DNA of 64,000 nucleotides from Microcoleus sp. AS-A8 (GTDB taxonomy: Bacteria > Cyanobacteriota > Cyanobacteriia > Cyanobacteriales > Coleofasciculaceae), in contig JAMPKV010000013.1 in NCBI GenBank assembly GCA_039962225.1, forward strand, positions 143,159 to 207,158. The letters run 5' to 3'. A model generated the notes under the pieces. It searched no databases. It was given only the letters and a program-made list of their open reading frames with translations, and was not told where the DNA came from. Positions within the stretch are counted from its first letter, which is position 1; each line of letters begins with the position of its first letter. Position numbers and translations under genes: made by a program. Below are positions 32,574-41,694 of the stretch, one piece after another.

Positions 32574-33878
32574 TCAGGTTAGTAATCGGCGCTGAAACTC
32601 TTGGGAATGCTTCGAGTTGGGAATTTTTTTAGCTAACGCTTCTACTAATTGATTGGCCGACAGCCCGGGATTTTGAGCCAGTGTGCGCCGACAGATAATT
32701 GCCGCCATAGGGCCAATATATTCCGCGAGTTCCTGTTGACAATAACGGATAAAATTAGGGTCGAGTGCGGGCGCTGTCGTAGGAATTGATGAGTGACTCG
32801 GATTGGCAGTCGGCGGGGGTACTGGGGGGATTTCGGGTTGTGGGGTTAGGGGTGACTTGGGGGCAGAGGGTGACGAAGGTCTATAGGGTCTGAGTTCTTC
32901 GGTCTGCTGTGCTAATGGCTGTACAGGGAGCGTCTGTTGGAAGTAAATCTGAGGTATAGCCTTGGGCAAAGAATTTTGGGGGATATAGCTATCGCTGCTA
33001 ATCTGTTCGAGTTGTTGCAAAATCTCGGCGGCTGTTTGAGGACGCTGATGGGGGAAACGTGCCATCATCCGATCCAAAAGGTCTGCGAGTTGGGGAGAAG
33101 CTAAGGAAGTCGCGTCACGCCAGCGCAGCTCGTCGGTATAGGAGTCATACAATTTACTAGGGTCTTTGCCACTCAGCAGATAAATAAACGTGCGCCCCAA
33201 AGCAAAGAAATCCGATTGGGGTACGGCTTGACCGTTGAATTGCTCTGGGGGTGTATAACCGGCGGAAATCACTCCCGTAACCTCACCTGTGGCTTGTTTG
33301 GTGACATAGGTCTCCGTAACTTCCCGTGCCGTACCAAAATCAATTAATACAAGATGTCCATCGGATCGGAGCATGATGTTGGAGGGCTTGATATCCCGAT
33401 GGAAAAAGTGTTGACTGTGTACCTCCTGTAGGATTGTGAGCAGTTGGATCAGCCATTGACGTGCTAATTTATGATCGATGGGGCTGCCCCGCTGTTGGAT
33501 ATATTGCTCTAAATTCAACCCCTCAATCTTTTCCATGACCAGACAGTGCAATGGCTCTGATCGGTTTCGAGGCAAGAAGACAAAGTAGGCATTGGGTTCT
33601 ACTCTGGGAATGCCAGGATGATTGAGTCGCGCTAGGACTTGAGCTTCTCGTTGGAAGAGTTCGACATACTTGGGATGATTATTGCTCAGGACTTTCAAGA
33701 CTTGAACAGGGCCAGAGCGATCGCTCACTTCATAGGTTTTCCCGAAGCCGCCACTTCCTAGCTGGCGCATCACCCGATAGCGACCTTCCAACAATAACTC
33801 AGAGCTACAGGTCTGACAGAACAGTTGGGTGTCGCGATTGTCGGTATTTGAGCAGCTAGGATTGATGCAAAGGCTCAT
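32574..33878 (-). CDS. Ser/Thr protein kinase with zinc ribbon
   Basis: A 434-residue eukaryotic-type kinase. It begins with a zinc-ribbon-like cluster (Cys4, Cys9, Cys21, Cys24), followed by the kinase domain with the glycine loop LGSGGFGKTY (40-49), Lys62, catalytic HRDIKPSN (160-167) and DFG (180-182), a TGEVTGVISAGYTPPEQ activation segment, and a Pro-rich linker to a C-terminal helical domain (about 365-434, FIRYCQQELAEYIGPMA). The layout is that of cyanobacterial SpkB-like kinases. The start at 33878 begins directly at the Cys cluster; an in-frame start at 33941 is possible. Same strand as the cyclase at 34091-35725. Confidence 0.88.
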   Translation of the reverse strand: MSLCINPSCSNTDNRDTQLFCQTCSSELLLEGRYRVMRQLGSGGFGKTYEVSDRSGPVQVLKVLSNNHPKYVELFQREAQVLARLNHPGIPRVEPNAYFVFLPRNRSEPLHCLVMEKIEGLNLEQYIQQRGSPIDHKLARQWLIQLLTILQEVHSQHFFHRDIKPSNIMLRSDGHLVLIDFGTAREVTETYVTKQATGEVTGVISAGYTPPEQFNGQAVPQSDFFALGRTFIYLLSGKDPSKLYDSYTDELRWRDATSLASPQLADLLDRMMARFPHQRPQTAAEILQQLEQISSDSYIPQNSLPKAIPQIYFQQTLPVQPLAQQTEELRPYRPSSPSAPKSPLTPQPEIPPVPPPTANPSHSSIPTTAPALDPNFIRYCQQELAEYIGPMAAIICRRTLAQNPGLSANQLVEALAKKIPNSKHSQEFQRRLLT

Positions 33879-34090
33879 CCGGATTAGCGAGTAGTGAACT
33901 GGGGGATTTAAGCGTCTTCTTCTATGGCTTTGCCTCCCCAACTCTTTTTACCAAGAGCAAGCGCTGGTTCGGGATAAGCACAATCTCTTTCCCTGAACAT
34001 GGGGGAAGGTAGGAATTCACTGGTTCCAATCCTATGGTAGTGGATTGCCATCGGGGAGTTGAGGGGTCTAGATTAGAATGTTCTGACTCC

Positions 34091-35725
34091 CTAAACATTC
34101 CACTGGACGCGATAGAGCTGAAGCGGATGATCTTTGCCCTTGACCCACACGGGGGGCATTTTTTCAATCGCTACATTGGGGTCATTGAGCTGATCTAGGG
34201 TGCTTTGGGAAATCATAATCTCCCCTTCCTGCGCGGCGCTACAGATTCGGCTCGTGACATTGGTGGTATCGCCAATGGTGGCGTATTGAATCAGATTCTG
34301 GGAGCCAATATTTCCCGCAGCAACTTTGCCGGTATTGAGTCCAATATGGATTTGAATATCGATACCGTGTCGCTGTTGCCATTGGTCGTGCAGGCGCAAA
34401 ACCGCTTTTTGCATGGCGATCGCCGCATGAACCGCACGCCGCGCATCATCCGGTTGTCGATAGGGAGCGCCCCAAACAGCCAGTAGAGCATCTCCAATAT
34501 ATTTCTCCAAGGTGCCTTCGTATTGAAATACAATGTCTTCGACCATCACCTCGAAGTATTCATTGAGCATTTCAATGATTTGGCGCGGCTCCATGGTGGA
34601 GGACATAGCTGTAAAGCCGCTAATGTCTGCAAACAGCGCGGTTACCTCCGTATCCACAATCTCCAAGTTCCCTTCTTCCTTGAGCTTTTTACTCACGGCT
34701 TGAGGGAAGAAACGCTCTAGTTTCGTCCGCACGATCGCTTCCGATTGCATCTTCTTGTTGAGTTCTGTATTTTCAATCGCGATCGCTGCTTGGTTAGCCA
34801 GCGCCGTCAGGAACTCCAAATCTTCCTGGGAATAGATATCCGCCATGGAAAGATTGTCGGTATAGAGTACCCCAATCACCGTATCTCGCGGTTTCAAGGG
34901 TACACACATCGAAGCCTGGATCGCTTGGTTGAGCACAGACAACGACTCACTAAACCGCTGATCTTGGCGGGCATCCGAAATTAAAACCGAATCCCCATTT
35001 TGCTGAACGAAATTGGTAATCGTTGTGCTATAAAACTGGTCATCCGTTGGCACTCCAATTCGGAACTTAACCGCTTTTTGCTCAAGCTGTCCGGTTTCCT
35101 CATTCACCAGTAAAATCACAGCTCGGTCAACATTCATAATCTCGAACAATAGGTCGAGAATTTTCTCAAATAGCCTTTCATTCTCTTCAGGAGAAGAAAG
35201 TTGTTTGCTCACTTCCAATAAAATTTTCAGCTTATCTACAGCCCGTTGAGTCGCATCCTCTTGTCGTAACTTGAGGACTGAGCGCTGATATTTTGAACTC
35301 TCTTGCTGGAGTAATTCCTGCATCTCGACACGAGTTTGTTCCGGTGAAAACCGTCTCAAAATCGAGAGGTTTGCGGTTTCATCCTTTAAGGGAGCCGATG
35401 CCTGATGTTTCTCAATGGAATGGACAAATTTAAACAATACACTCCCACAGCGAACTAAATCTCCATTCCTGAGTTGACATTGGTCAATTTCCCGCTCATT
35501 CACATAGGTTTTATTCAGGCTGCCCAAATCCTTCATCATCACACCCTGATCATTAATGATGAGCTGAGCATGGTGACGGGAAAGACTTTTATGAAGCAAG
35601 ATGATGGTGTTACTGATCTCACGCCCGATCGTGTTTAAACCAAACTGTAATTCATGAACTTTTTGGTCAGGATTCTCTGGATTTTGGATTAAGTACGGCA
35701 CGCTCTCATCTCCCTCAGCGCTCAT
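34091..35725 (-). CDS. FHA-GAF adenylate/guanylate cyclase
   Basis: A 544-residue class III nucleotidyl cyclase. An FHA domain (about 28-100; GREISNTI, SLSRHHAQL, LGSLNKTYVN) is followed by a coiled region, a GAF domain (about 180-325) and the cyclase domain (about 350-540). Metal-binding Asp residues occur in ALFADISGFTAM and YIGDALLAVWG, the Lys in LEKYIGD and Asp in ATIGDTTNVTSRI fit ATP specificity. FHA domains bind phosphothreonine, so the Ser/Thr kinase encoded just downstream is a natural upstream activator. GAF ligand unknown. Confidence 0.9.
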   Translation of the reverse strand: MSAEGDESVPYLIQNPENPDQKVHELQFGLNTIGREISNTIILLHKSLSRHHAQLIINDQGVMMKDLGSLNKTYVNEREIDQCQLRNGDLVRCGSVLFKFVHSIEKHQASAPLKDETANLSILRRFSPEQTRVEMQELLQQESSKYQRSVLKLRQEDATQRAVDKLKILLEVSKQLSSPEENERLFEKILDLLFEIMNVDRAVILLVNEETGQLEQKAVKFRIGVPTDDQFYSTTITNFVQQNGDSVLISDARQDQRFSESLSVLNQAIQASMCVPLKPRDTVIGVLYTDNLSMADIYSQEDLEFLTALANQAAIAIENTELNKKMQSEAIVRTKLERFFPQAVSKKLKEEGNLEIVDTEVTALFADISGFTAMSSTMEPRQIIEMLNEYFEVMVEDIVFQYEGTLEKYIGDALLAVWGAPYRQPDDARRAVHAAIAMQKAVLRLHDQWQQRHGIDIQIHIGLNTGKVAAGNIGSQNLIQYATIGDTTNVTSRICSAAQEGEIMISQSTLDQLNDPNVAIEKMPPVWVKGKDHPLQLYRVQWNV

Positions 35726-35903
35726 CAGTGGTCAATGCTTAGTCGTTAGTGGCAAAAACAACTGATCCTTAACTTCCAAGCATATAGGTTTTTCGGGGTC
35801 TTCCTCCCTTAATCAGGGAAGATGGGTTACTGTTTATTGAACCTTTGTCTGACTCCTTCAGTCTAAAGGAGTCAGCAAACCAACTGGTGAGGGAGAACCA
35901 CAG

Positions 35904-36515
35904 GTGTCAGTAATACCTGCCGAGGCGTCAAGCAATGACCCTACTGCTCAAGAAGCTGAAACCGACATCGACTTGGTGCTACAGTGCCAACAGGGAAACC
36001 AACAAAGTTTCCGCCAACTGTATCGGCGCTATTGTGCGCGAGTGCGGTCAACCCTCTACCAACTCTGTGGTGGTGAGGCTCTCGATGATTTAGTCCAAGA
36101 GGTTTTCCTCCGTGCCTGGAAAGGCTTACCCCAGCTACGGCAGGCGTCCCAATTTTCGACCTGGCTTTATCGGATCTGCTGGAATGTGGCATCTGATCAA
36201 CGGCGGCAATTTGCCCAAGAGCGTTCTTTTAACTCCAAACTCAAAAGTGATAGAGAGCGATTGTCTCCTAGCGACTCGAAACACTCTCAAGCGCCTGACT
36301 TGATGGAACTGCACTATCAAGACATCATACAGAGGGGACTGCAACAGTTGAGTTTTGAGCATCGTGCTGTACTGGTGTTGCATGACTTAGAGGATTTGCC
36401 ACAAAAGGAGGTGGCGCAAATTTTGGGCATCGCTGTGGGAACCGTGAAGTCTCGTCTTTTTCATGCCCGAACATCCCTGAGGAAATATATCCAGCAACAA
36501 GGAGAGATGCTATGA
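35904..36515 (+). CDS. ECF-type RNA polymerase sigma factor
   Basis: A 203-residue ECF sigma factor with sigma-2 (about 22-90: FRQLYRRYCARV, LDDLVQEVFLRAWKGL, FSTWLYRICWNVASDQRR) and sigma-4 (about 140-196: QLSFEHRAVLVLHDLEDLPQKEVAQILGI, GTVKSRLFHAR) separated by a variable linker. It starts with GTG (GAGGGAGAA upstream) and overlaps the next gene by 4 bp (ATGA), the usual arrangement with a cognate anti-sigma factor. Probably the envelope-stress sigma of this strain (SigG-like group); the exact group is not certain. Confidence 0.9.
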   Translation: MSVIPAEASSNDPTAQEAETDIDLVLQCQQGNQQSFRQLYRRYCARVRSTLYQLCGGEALDDLVQEVFLRAWKGLPQLRQASQFSTWLYRICWNVASDQRRQFAQERSFNSKLKSDRERLSPSDSKHSQAPDLMELHYQDIIQRGLQQLSFEHRAVLVLHDLEDLPQKEVAQILGIAVGTVKSRLFHARTSLRKYIQQQGEML

Positions 36516-36868
36516 CTCCGTTACCGCCCGAAGACCGAGAATGGCAAGAGTTTCTGCATAAACATCGTCCCATACCTCCACCTGCCCAATTTGACTTGGA
36601 AGATCAACTGATGAAGGCGGTGGAAAAGTCTCCCCAGCCTAGTATTAATCAGCGGCTTTTGCCTTGGCCGCCAGCGCTGATTGCCGGTTTAGTGATGCTG
36701 TTAAGTGGTTATCGCCTATTGATTGCCGCACCAGAGTCCTCTCGCGCCAATGTGGAAACATTCCTACAAGACAACTGGAATGAAGTAGTGGGCGATACAT
36801 CCCCCCAGTTACAGACTCATGATGTTGTACAAGTCAATTGGCAGTTAGAGACGAATGGGGCACGGTGA
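36512..36868 (+). CDS. Putative membrane anti-sigma factor
   Basis: A 118-residue protein with an N-terminal cytoplasmic helical part (REWQEFLHKHRPIPPPAQFDLEDQLMKAVE) like the sigma-binding region of short anti-sigma factors, one transmembrane helix (about 53-73) and a roughly 45-residue periplasmic tail. No zinc-binding HxxxCxxC motif (ZAS) is visible. The call rests mainly on context: a 4-bp overlap with the ECF sigma gene and a Spy-like periplasmic protein following 108 bp later. Confidence 0.65.
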   Translation: MTPLPPEDREWQEFLHKHRPIPPPAQFDLEDQLMKAVEKSPQPSINQRLLPWPPALIAGLVMLLSGYRLLIAAPESSRANVETFLQDNWNEVVGDTSPQLQTHDVVQVNWQLETNGAR

Positions 36869-36976
36869 GCTTTCTAGACATAGAAAATCAGGAAGCATGA
36901 AACTCTACACTTCATCCTTCACACGGCGCTAACGCACTGCTTCGCTAACATACTTCATAGTTGATACGTCATTAAC

Positions 36977-37459
36977 ATGTGGTTACATCGTGTATCTGTG
37001 TCGTTCGTGCTGCTGCTTGCGCTGGGAAGTGCGATCGCCTTGAGCAAACCCAACACCGCATTCCCCCATCTCGTCGGACAAAACTTAGGAGGGCAAAAGG
37101 GTGGGGCGCAGGGGGAGTTCCGGTTGATGGAACAACTCAACCTGACTTCGGTGCAAAAGCAAAAGCTAAAAGCGATTTACTCCCAGTACAAAGATCGAAT
37201 ATCGCAACACAAACAGGCTGTACGTCAATCGACCCAAGAGTTGCGTCAACTCATGGTCAGTACGGCTTCAACTGACGAAGTTCGGGCTAAATATCAGCAA
37301 GTGGAATTGATGCGCCACCAGTTAGAAGCCGCCAGCTTTGAAAGTATGCTCGCCATGCGAGAGGTGTTAACCCCCACTCAACGAACCCAGTTTGCTCAAC
37401 TGATGGAACAACAGGGGAAATTAGCCGACAATCGGATGGTTCTGCCCAGAGGGTATTAA
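36977..37459 (+). CDS. Periplasmic Spy/CpxP-like protein (LTxxQ)
   Basis: A 160-residue exported helical protein: signal sequence (MWLHRVSVSFVLLLALGSAIA), then an LTSVQKQKL motif, a central basic/Gln-rich helix pair and LTPTQRTQFAQL. These LTxxQ motifs define the Spy/CpxP/RsxA-type family of periplasmic chaperones and sensors (compare the zinc-binding ZraP). As third gene behind an ECF sigma and a presumed anti-sigma it likely belongs to the envelope-stress regulon or senses the stress. GC-rich dispersed repeat remnants (GCTAACGCACTGCTTCGCTAAC type) lie just upstream at about 36928-36951. Confidence 0.8.
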   Translation: MWLHRVSVSFVLLLALGSAIALSKPNTAFPHLVGQNLGGQKGGAQGEFRLMEQLNLTSVQKQKLKAIYSQYKDRISQHKQAVRQSTQELRQLMVSTASTDEVRAKYQQVELMRHQLEAASFESMLAMREVLTPTQRTQFAQLMEQQGKLADNRMVLPRGY

Positions 37460-37462
37460 TGA

Positions 37463-38110
37463 ATGAAGTTCGTCTACCTTCACGGTTTTGCTTCAACGCC
37501 TGAGTCAGCGAAAGCCTTGTATCTGCGCGAAGCCTTCGCTGCCTGTAAGATTTCCCTGGAAGTGCCTGACCTCAACCAGGGTGACTTTTCCCACTTGACG
37601 ATCGCCCGCCAGATCACTCAAGTCGAGTCTCTATTTCCCTGTGATGGGACACCCGTCACGTTAATCGGGTCTAGTTTGGGGGGTCTAACATCCGCTTGGT
37701 TAGCCGAAAAGCACTCCCAAGTTCAGCGACTTGTCTTACTGGCTCCAGCCTTTGGATTTCTCGATCATTGGTTGCCGCAACTGCAAGCAGAACAGCTTCG
37801 TCAGTGGCAGACATCGGGATATTTGCCGATTTATCACTACGGAGAACAGCGATCGCTTCCCCTCCATTACCAGTTTATTGAAAACGCCAGCCAGTACCGA
37901 GAAACGCAACTTTCGCGACCTGTACCCACCCTAATTTTGCATGGACGGCAGGATGAGGTGATACCCTTAGCGGCAAGTCAAGCTTATGCAAATGTGCGTC
38001 CTTGGGTACAACTAAGGGAACTGGATAGCGACCACGGATTAAGGGATGTCATGCCGCAAATTTGGCAGGCTATTCAGGTTTTTTGCAAGCTTAAAATCGA
38101 GATTGAATGA
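37463..38110 (+). CDS. YqiA/YcfP-type alpha/beta-hydrolase esterase
   Basis: A 215-residue esterase of the YqiA/UPF0227 type: FVYLHGFASTPESAKA (oxyanion region), nucleophile elbow GSSLGG with Ser71, PTLILHGRQDEVIP (acid Asp) and ELDSDHGLRD (catalytic His). The natural substrate is unknown; family members cleave short acyl esters. It starts only 3 bp after the Spy-like gene stop, so it probably shares the transcript. Confidence 0.87.
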   Translation: MKFVYLHGFASTPESAKALYLREAFAACKISLEVPDLNQGDFSHLTIARQITQVESLFPCDGTPVTLIGSSLGGLTSAWLAEKHSQVQRLVLLAPAFGFLDHWLPQLQAEQLRQWQTSGYLPIYHYGEQRSLPLHYQFIENASQYRETQLSRPVPTLILHGRQDEVIPLAASQAYANVRPWVQLRELDSDHGLRDVMPQIWQAIQVFCKLKIEIE

Positions 38111-38289
38111 TAAGTGAGTGATAGAACCTGCACTTGCATATCGAAGGCATTCATAAAAGCATAAGAGCCTTCTATCCTCTGCCTTTCTTGAGCAGCCTTA
38201 AAATCCGCTGACAAGCTACTGATTAGCCAAGGAAGAAACACGAAGAAAATGCAGGCTAAAATTTAGATTAAGAATCTGACAAAATAGCG

Positions 38290-38859
38290 ATGGAATCAAC
38301 TACTATACACGCGCTCAAAGAATGGGCTGTTGCCGTTGATGCCTTAGAAAAAGGCAACATGATCATGCTGCTACGCAAAGGGGGCATTAAGGAAGAGGGG
38401 AACCGTTTCAGTGTCACTCACAATCAGATTTTGCTCTACCCTACCTATGAGCATCAACAGCCTAACTTGCTGAAACCAGAGTACGCGGCTCAAGTCACAC
38501 CTGTAACGTCAGGTTGGCATCCGGAAACCGTTCAAATTAGTAGCTGGGCTGAGATGACTGATATTTTGCTGGTGAGTGACGAAAAAGCGGTTGTCAGGCT
38601 GTTACCCTATCACATCTGGAATGAGCAATTTGTCAGCGATCGCCTCCGCTGGAAACCCCGTCAGTCCCTGTTTATCCTTTTGTTACGAACTTACCGACTC
38701 CCTCAACCCCAATCGATTGGTTATCGTCCTGAATACGGGGGCTGTCGCTCATGGATTGACCTAACTGAAGCGATTAATTTAGAGGGTATTGTGCCTGTTT
38801 TGGATGATACAACCTACACCGCTCAGGTGACCCAAATTCGTAAGGTACTCACAATATAA
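38290..38859 (+). CDS. DUF1802 family protein
   Basis: A 189-residue soluble protein of the DUF1802 family, recognised by HALKEWAVAVDALEKG, LLRKGGIKEEG, FLLYPTYEHQ-like QILLYPTYEHQ and LLLRTYRLPQP. The function is unknown; members are widespread in cyanobacteria and resemble fragments of nucleotide-handling or restriction-linked proteins only loosely. It has its own 180-bp upstream region and is likely monocistronic. Confidence 0.82.
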   Translation: MESTTIHALKEWAVAVDALEKGNMIMLLRKGGIKEEGNRFSVTHNQILLYPTYEHQQPNLLKPEYAAQVTPVTSGWHPETVQISSWAEMTDILLVSDEKAVVRLLPYHIWNEQFVSDRLRWKPRQSLFILLLRTYRLPQPQSIGYRPEYGGCRSWIDLTEAINLEGIVPVLDDTTYTAQVTQIRKVLTI

Positions 38860-38927
38860 GGATATTTCTATCTAACTCAAAATCCTCTATCGTCCTGAAC
38901 ATCAAACGTCCCATTTTTTATAGCTTT

Positions 38928-39809
38928 CTATAAATAGCCATAAAGCTTAAGTTCTGCTTGAGCAATTCTTTCGGCTTCTTCAATTTCTTTAGGAGCACGT
39001 CTTTTATGGATGCCAATCGACTGGGGATGAGCCTTTTTGATTTGTTTTTCCAGTTGTCGATTCATTTTGGCTCCAAAGTGGGTAGCAATTAGCTCTCCAC
39101 AGGTGAGGCTATCGCTCATTATATCTTCATATTTTACCAATAGTACTCGGCCTGTCTGTACAACCTCAGGCTGAGAAAAGAAGTTGTGACACCGTCCCAC
39201 CATCTCCTTCCACATCCAGATGGCTCTGACATAAGGGGTGCTGCCCAGAAATTCTTCTTCTCGCCCCTCCTCAACCCACCAAGGAACATAACGTGTATCA
39301 TATTTACGACCGATGGGCATTTCGGAGGTATTGAGAGCCATTAACTTTTCATCGGTCAGTACATCATAGGTTCTAACTAAGGAATCGGCACAATCTCGAC
39401 CATCTCGGTAGAGGTGAAGAATACGACAATCGGGTAGCGCACGATATGTAAATTCTGGGGCAAAGCTGAGAAAAGGTTCTTTATAAACGATGCGTTCAAC
39501 GACTCGTTTACGTTGCAAAGTTTGAAAAAGTTCTTGGCTACTCATATAGCCTTTGAGCCATTGATGCAAGCCTGAAAATCGCGAATAGGGAATACCCGAA
39601 TCAAGATAATTTTGAAAGGAAGCTTCAAGTTCAAAAGCTAGGACATTATAGATATAGTCCGGTAAGGAATAGTTGACCAGATGGGGAATTGAAACGGGAA
39701 TCAGGAGACCAGAAATACATTCTGAATTCGCTAAAGCTCTGAGTGCCGTCATTAAAAATGTCGTTCCTGAACGAGGGCATCCCAGAACGATGCAATATTT
39801 TACTTTCAT
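38928..39809 (-). CDS. Sulfotransferase family protein
   Basis: A 293-residue sulfotransferase. The PAPS 5'-phosphosulfate loop is GCPRSGTTFLM (residues 10-20); the 3'-phosphate motif lies in CRILHLYRDGRDCADSL, and LLVKYEDIMSD is the C-terminal landmark. It would move a sulfate from PAPS onto a carbohydrate or small molecule. It belongs to the glycan gene island and could sulfate the polysaccharide or glycolipid made there. No membrane segment is present. Confidence 0.85.
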   Translation of the reverse strand: MKVKYCIVLGCPRSGTTFLMTALRALANSECISGLLIPVSIPHLVNYSLPDYIYNVLAFELEASFQNYLDSGIPYSRFSGLHQWLKGYMSSQELFQTLQRKRVVERIVYKEPFLSFAPEFTYRALPDCRILHLYRDGRDCADSLVRTYDVLTDEKLMALNTSEMPIGRKYDTRYVPWWVEEGREEEFLGSTPYVRAIWMWKEMVGRCHNFFSQPEVVQTGRVLLVKYEDIMSDSLTCGELIATHFGAKMNRQLEKQIKKAHPQSIGIHKRRAPKEIEEAERIAQAELKLYGYL

Positions 39810-39952
39810 GTTTAATTTAGGGTTAAAACAGCTAAGTTGAACTTAGCGCTACTTCTCCCAAAAGACAGTTTTACTCTTAAAATATAACTGTTTTAAAAAG
39901 ATTTACATCAAAACATTGATTTTTTTTATAAAATCAACCCTAAAGTTAGAAA

Positions 39953-40525
39953 TTAGTAAAACAATCGGCGGTAACTCAGGCGATATTGCAGATTGGTTTG
40001 TCGCATTCCTATTGCTTTAGCTGGAACCCCAGCAACAATGGTGAAGGGGGGAACACTTTTAGTCACAACGGCACCTGCTGCCACAGCACAGCCTTTACCT
40101 AAAGTGACTCCCGGTAAAATCATGGCGCGTGTGCCAATAAAAACGTAATCTTCAATAGTTACTGGACGAATACGACCTGTAAAATCACAAGTTTGCAAGT
40201 CATGATCGGCTGTTAAAATGCATACTTCGGAGGAAATAGATACATTATCCCCAATCGTAATAGTACCCCGATTATCCAATCGACAATTCTGATTGATCAC
40301 GCTGTTCTTGCCCAGCTTCAAGTTTTTTTGGGCATCAAATTTTGTTCCCATCAAAATAACGCTATCTAAACCAATCTCGAAACGAAGTAATCCTCGATAG
40401 AAACCTAAACGAATAAAATGGAAAGGGATATGATTGACGAGATGATTAGTAAGGTATAAAAGGCTTTCTGATAAAAAAAGTTTGCTTCTGTCTATCCAAA
40501 GCTTTTTAGTCAGGTTCAACATCAT
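39953..40525 (-). CDS. Left-handed beta-helix acyltransferase
   Basis: A 190-residue hexapeptide-repeat transferase (LbH/WcaF-CatB-like). The repeats run from about residue 58 ([60 protein letters not shown]) to [13 protein letters not shown]. The His in ADHD is the catalytic residue of O-acetyltransferases in this group. It would acetylate a sugar. It lies 6 bp downstream of the GT2 gene at 40532, as part of one operon. Confidence 0.87.
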   Translation of the reverse strand: MMLNLTKKLWIDRSKLFLSESLLYLTNHLVNHIPFHFIRLGFYRGLLRFEIGLDSVILMGTKFDAQKNLKLGKNSVINQNCRLDNRGTITIGDNVSISSEVCILTADHDLQTCDFTGRIRPVTIEDYVFIGTRAMILPGVTLGKGCAVAAGAVVTKSVPPFTIVAGVPAKAIGMRQTNLQYRLSYRRLFY

Positions 40526-40531
40526 CTCACT

Positions 40532-41446
40532 CTATTTTTTAGAGGAAAATCGATGTAATAGATAGGGAACGCCCAGCAGAACTGGCTCTCTAATCAATTC
40601 AGAACTGAGTTTTAATCTATCTAATATAGTTTTATTATCTTTTAAGTGATAATTTCGGTTTTCTGAGTTGAATAAACGTTTCCATTCCCTGTTGGCCTCC
40701 TCTTTGCCGATGTGAGTCATCGTGAAACTCTTATGTTCAGAATGACAACGAAAATAACCTAAATAATCGTTGAGCTTAAGAAATTTGCCCTGTTTATAGA
40801 GGCGACCAAAAAATTCTAAATCAATAGCAAACTGAAGACTAGCATTCAGAAGTCCACTTTGTGCCATGGCAGAGCGTCGCCAGAATGCTGTTTCGGAGCA
40901 GACGTTATACACAAGGGTTTTGGGGTCAAAGGGGGGTAGACAACACCAACCCGTTACCTGACCCAAATCATTGATTAAAATTCTATTTCCATGAACAACA
41001 ATATAATCGGGATGATGATGAAAGGCTTTTAAAATTTTGTGAAATGTTTCTCTGACATAGACATCATCGCTATTAATCCATCCCAAAATTTCACCGCTAC
41101 TTTTTTCTAAACCTTGATTAATGGCATCCGCTTGACCTCTATCTTTTTGAGAGTGCCAGTAAAATAAATACTTCTCATATTTTTTAATAATTTCAACCGA
41201 ACCATCGGTACTGCCACCATCAATGAGAATATATTCTAGATTAGGATAACCTTGTAGTAAAACCGAGCGAATGGTTGCCTCAAGAAAGTTTCCTTGATTG
41301 TAACTAGGAGTTACGATACTCAAACGAGGCCACTCAGAGCCATTCGGCATCTTTTCAGGTAATAGCTTACTCTGTTTTGTCCAAGGCCATCCTATCTTGC
41401 CGGGTGGTGGTGGAGGTAAGTCTTGGAGGGTAAAGGCCGTCGTCAT
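40532..41446 (-). CDS. Glycosyltransferase family 2
   Basis: A 304-residue GT2: LSIVTPSYNQGNFLEATIRSV, YILIDGGSTDGSVEII, RGQADAINQGLEKSSGEILGWINSDD (DxD-like) and a distal CCLPPFDPKTLVYNVCSETAFWRR. It is soluble, with a Pro-rich N-terminus (QDLPPPPPGKIGWPW). It is the first gene of an operon with the acyltransferase and perhaps the sulfotransferase, divergent from the GT4 gene at 41695. Confidence 0.88.
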   Translation of the reverse strand: MTTAFTLQDLPPPPPGKIGWPWTKQSKLLPEKMPNGSEWPRLSIVTPSYNQGNFLEATIRSVLLQGYPNLEYILIDGGSTDGSVEIIKKYEKYLFYWHSQKDRGQADAINQGLEKSSGEILGWINSDDVYVRETFHKILKAFHHHPDYIVVHGNRILINDLGQVTGWCCLPPFDPKTLVYNVCSETAFWRRSAMAQSGLLNASLQFAIDLEFFGRLYKQGKFLKLNDYLGYFRCHSEHKSFTMTHIGKEEANREWKRLFNSENRNYHLKDNKTILDRLKLSSELIREPVLLGVPYLLHRFSSKK

Positions 41447-41694
41447 GGTTGTGCCGGTGCCTGAAGAATCTGGTTAAAGGTGGTTTTCGCTATGCTAACG
41501 CCGACAATGCGATCACACAACTCTCCCACAGGATACAATCCTCATTATCCCGTTGAGGCGATCGGCTTTACGGGTAGCGTAGGCCATCGCAGTTACAATA
41601 AGTGAGCTGAGATTAAGCATTAACAGACTCTTGGCATTAATCCTATCCATTACCTGAGTTCAAACTACAGGTGTTTGCCTCTCAGGAGTACTTT

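Noticed and set aside
33922..34167. 81-codon leftward ORF between kinase and cyclase
   Set aside because: Overlaps the cyclase C-terminus in another frame and lacks any recognisable feature.
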